Below the pieces are notes generated by a model. It was given only the letters and a program-made list of their open reading frames with translations. It had not been told where the DNA came from and did no database searches. Shown here in pieces: positions 12,828 to 14,508 of a DNA stretch of 14,508 bases. This DNA is from an uncultured Collinsella sp. Its GTDB lineage: Bacteria > Actinomycetota > Coriobacteriia > Coriobacteriales > Coriobacteriaceae. Positions within the stretch are counted from its first letter, which is position 1. Each line of letters begins with the position of its first letter. The stretch covers positions 1 to 14,508 of the forward strand of contig CAAELJ010000151.1 in the NCBI GenBank assembly GCA_900756725.1. The letters run 5' to 3'. The translations under genes and the position numbers were made by a program.

Positions 12828-14249
12828 CTACAGTTGTTCAAGGTTGGCGAGAAACGCCACATAGAATTCGATGCCGCGCTTGTAGACGTCGACGCCGATG
12901 CGTTCGTTGGCGGCATGGATGAGCTTGCGCGCCTCGCCCGAGTAGATAAAGCCGCAGAAGCGGTAGACGCGATCGCAGATCTCGTTGAACTCGCGCGAGT
13001 CGGTACAGGAGTTCTGCACGTAGGGAGCAAAGCCGGTCTCGGGATAGACACCCGACACGCAGCGATGGATGTAGTTGAAGGCGGCATCGTCTTCGTAAGG
13101 CGAGATGGGCGCGGGCTCGGTGTAGGGAATCGCCTCGTTGATTTCGACGGTGACATGGTCGGGGCTTACGCCCGAGGCGCGGCACTGCTGGGCGGCGAGC
13201 TTGCGGGCGCGCTCAACGGCATCGGCGATGGTCTCGAACGGAGCGATGCGCACGTTGAAGTTGGCGCGAGCAACTGGTGGCAGCACATTGTGCGCGTTGG
13301 AGCCTTCGAGCTGCGTGAGCGCATAGGTTGTGCGCAGCATGGCCGAGGTCTCGGGGCTGGCGGCCATGATCTTGGTAACCGCGGGGCGCGTGAGCCACAG
13401 GTTGCCAAAGATTGCCTGATACGTCGCGCTGCTACGGGCACCCAGCTCGGTCAGTGTGGCCTCGACGGCGGGCGTGAGCTGCGGCTTGCCGGGGTTGGCC
13501 GAGATAGTCTCGCATACACGGCAGAGAAGACGGCAGGCATCGTTTGCCGCAGGCGTAGAGGCATGGCCGCCGTCGGCGCGCGCCGTGACGGTAAGGTCGA
13601 CGTGGCCCTTCTCGGACACGCCTACCATGGCAACGGGTTCGGTGACGCCGAGCGGGGCGTCGGTTGCCACGGCGCCACCCTCATCGAGCACCATGTAGGG
13701 ATGGATGTTATGCTCGCGAAGCCACTGCACTGCATGGGTTGCAGTAGGTGCGGCGATTTCCTCGCCATCGCTCGAGAAGAACCAGACATCGCGCGGGGGA
13801 ACGAAGCCCTGGGCAATCAAATGCTCGGCGGCCTCGAAGAAAGCCGAGGCGATGCACTTGGTGTCGAGTGATCCGCGGGCCCAGATCTCGCCGTCGAAGA
13901 TCTCGGCTCCAAAGGGATCGTGCTTCCAGTCTTGGCCCTCGACGGGCACGACGTCCTGATGCGCCATCATGACGATGGGGTCCAAGGCGGAATCGGCGCC
14001 AGGCCAACGCAGGAGCATGCCAAAGTCGTCGACGCGTGTGAGCTCGGCGATTTTAAAGAAATGCGGGTAAAGTCGCTGAAGCGTGGGAATCCACTGGCTG
14101 AAGGGCTCATCGTCGCGCTCGGCGATGTTCTCACGCGAAACGGTGGGGATGCGCAGCAATTCGCAAAAGCGCTCGACGGCTGCCTCGTCTGCCTTGTAGG
14201 TGCCTGCATCAAGAGGCGCGCCCTGTGCGACCGATACCGATGCTCCCAT
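12828..14249 (-). CDS. M20 family peptidase, carboxypeptidase S / PM20D1-like
   Basis: A 473-residue zinc-dependent M20 peptidase. MMAHQDVVPVEGQDW (94-108) carries His97 and the catalytic-site Asp99; ARGSLDTK has the bridging Asp129; SSDGEEI has the general base Glu163 and metal Glu164; VLDEGG has Asp189; GGHAST (227-232) is the lid/dimer-domain His; and LIHAANERI near the C-terminus has the last metal ligand, His445. The HQDVVP/GSLDTK pattern and length fit the carboxypeptidase S/PM20D1 branch, which cleaves dipeptides or N-acyl amino acids. No signal peptide is seen, so it is probably cytoplasmic. AAAGGAG lies 7 bases before the ATG. It is the first gene of an operon with the MFS transporter, which may import its substrate. 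Family is firm, substrate unknown. Confidence 0.92.
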   Translation of the reverse strand: MGASVSVAQGAPLDAGTYKADEAAVERFCELLRIPTVSRENIAERDDEPFSQWIPTLQRLYPHFFKIAELTRVDDFGMLLRWPGADSALDPIVMMAHQDVVPVEGQDWKHDPFGAEIFDGEIWARGSLDTKCIASAFFEAAEHLIAQGFVPPRDVWFFSSDGEEIAAPTATHAVQWLREHNIHPYMVLDEGGAVATDAPLGVTEPVAMVGVSEKGHVDLTVTARADGGHASTPAANDACRLLCRVCETISANPGKPQLTPAVEATLTELGARSSATYQAIFGNLWLTRPAVTKIMAASPETSAMLRTTYALTQLEGSNAHNVLPPVARANFNVRIAPFETIADAVERARKLAAQQCRASGVSPDHVTVEINEAIPYTEPAPISPYEDDAAFNYIHRCVSGVYPETGFAPYVQNSCTDSREFNEICDRVYRFCGFIYSGEARKLIHAANERIGVDVYKRGIEFYVAFLANLEQL

Positions 14250-14359
14250 GGTGGGACTCCTTTCGTGTTGTATATCGAATACGTCAAGATTATCGCCCGC
14301 ACCGCGCGTGGGAAATGGCGAAACACGTTGTTCATCTGCGGGCGGCGGGTCGGATAGCC

Positions 14360-14508
14360 TTAGCCGACGATGACCGTGCCGTCTTCGGTCACGGTGATGG
14401 CGTCTCCCGTCGACACAGCATCGAGAAACTCATCGCCCAGGTTGTCAATGGTGGGCATGGGGGTGGCGGTCCATACACCCGAGAGGATCGCGCCAGCGGC
14501 GGCAAGGC
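14360..14508 (-). CDS. C-terminal fragment, possibly aconitase-X swivel domain (DUF126) protein
   Basis: The last 48 codons of a minus-strand gene whose start lies beyond the window; the stop is TAA at 14362-14360. The visible end includes LAAAGAILSGVWTATPMPT, then DEFLDAVSTGDAITV and a final DGTVIVG. An alanine-rich helix, a P.ID strand and a closing TGD..TV..DGTV.V hairpin are the style of swivelling beta/beta/alpha domains, such as DUF126 of aconitase X/phosphomevalonate dehydratase small subunits or the PEP-utiliser mobile domain. Too little is visible to decide. The 110 bases between this stop and the M20 peptidase start should hold the promoter of the peptidase operon, but I could not pick a clear one. 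Confidence 0.5.
   Translation of the reverse strand, partial: LAAAGAILSGVWTATPMPTIDNLGDEFLDAVSTGDAITVTEDGTVIVG

Noticed and set aside
12810..13871. 353-codon + strand frame opposite the M20 peptidase
   Set aside because: It is antisense to a well-supported peptidase and has no recognisable domain.
1..14508. tRNA, rRNA, CRISPR array or complete insertion sequence
   Set aside because: No cloverleaf-like segment, spaced repeat series or transposase was seen; the only dispersed repeats noticed are the two REP-like copies.

Overview
The window is GC-rich and densely coding, on both strands. The gene content suggests a Gram-positive anaerobe of the class Coriobacteriia, most like Collinsella. This assignment is inference from protein style and gene set (an acetyl-type diaminopimelate pathway, L-lactate dehydrogenase, an NdpA-like protein); there is no rRNA or other marker to prove it.

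Left part (1-4770, all + strand): the end of a DapL/aspartate-type aminotransferase, an L-lactate dehydrogenase with its own terminator, an Mbeg1-like alpha/beta hydrolase bracketed by two copies of a 31-base REP-like palindrome, and an NdpA/YejK-type nucleoid-associated protein. A perfect 13-bp bidirectional terminator separates this block from the convergent lysine operon.

Middle (4770-10320): a minus-strand lysine/diaminopimelate operon reads lysA-dapA, then dapB, then dapH. LysA and DapA are one continuous 769-codon reading frame with a good ribosome binding site in front of the DapA part, so it may give a fusion protein, free DapA, or both. A lysine riboswitch (L-box) lies in the leader of lysA, followed by an expression platform with repeated complementary 6-8 base modules and no U-tract terminator, which points to control of translation. 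Diverging from it on the + strand is an M20D amidohydrolase, the family that contains N-acetyl-diaminopimelate deacetylase. With the aminotransferase at the left edge, the window could hold nearly the whole branch from aspartate semialdehyde to lysine by the acetylase route: DapA, DapB, DapH, aminotransferase, deacetylase and LysA. Only the epimerase DapF is not seen.

Right part (10320-14508): a toxin-first higBA module with its own promoter and two palindromic operator candidates, followed closely by a small membrane protein. Next is a minus-strand pair, an M20 carboxypeptidase-S-like peptidase followed by an MFS transporter, ending in a strong terminator. The last bases hold the C-terminus of another minus-strand gene, possibly the aconitase-X swivel (DUF126) type. 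No tRNA, rRNA, CRISPR array or complete insertion sequence was seen.
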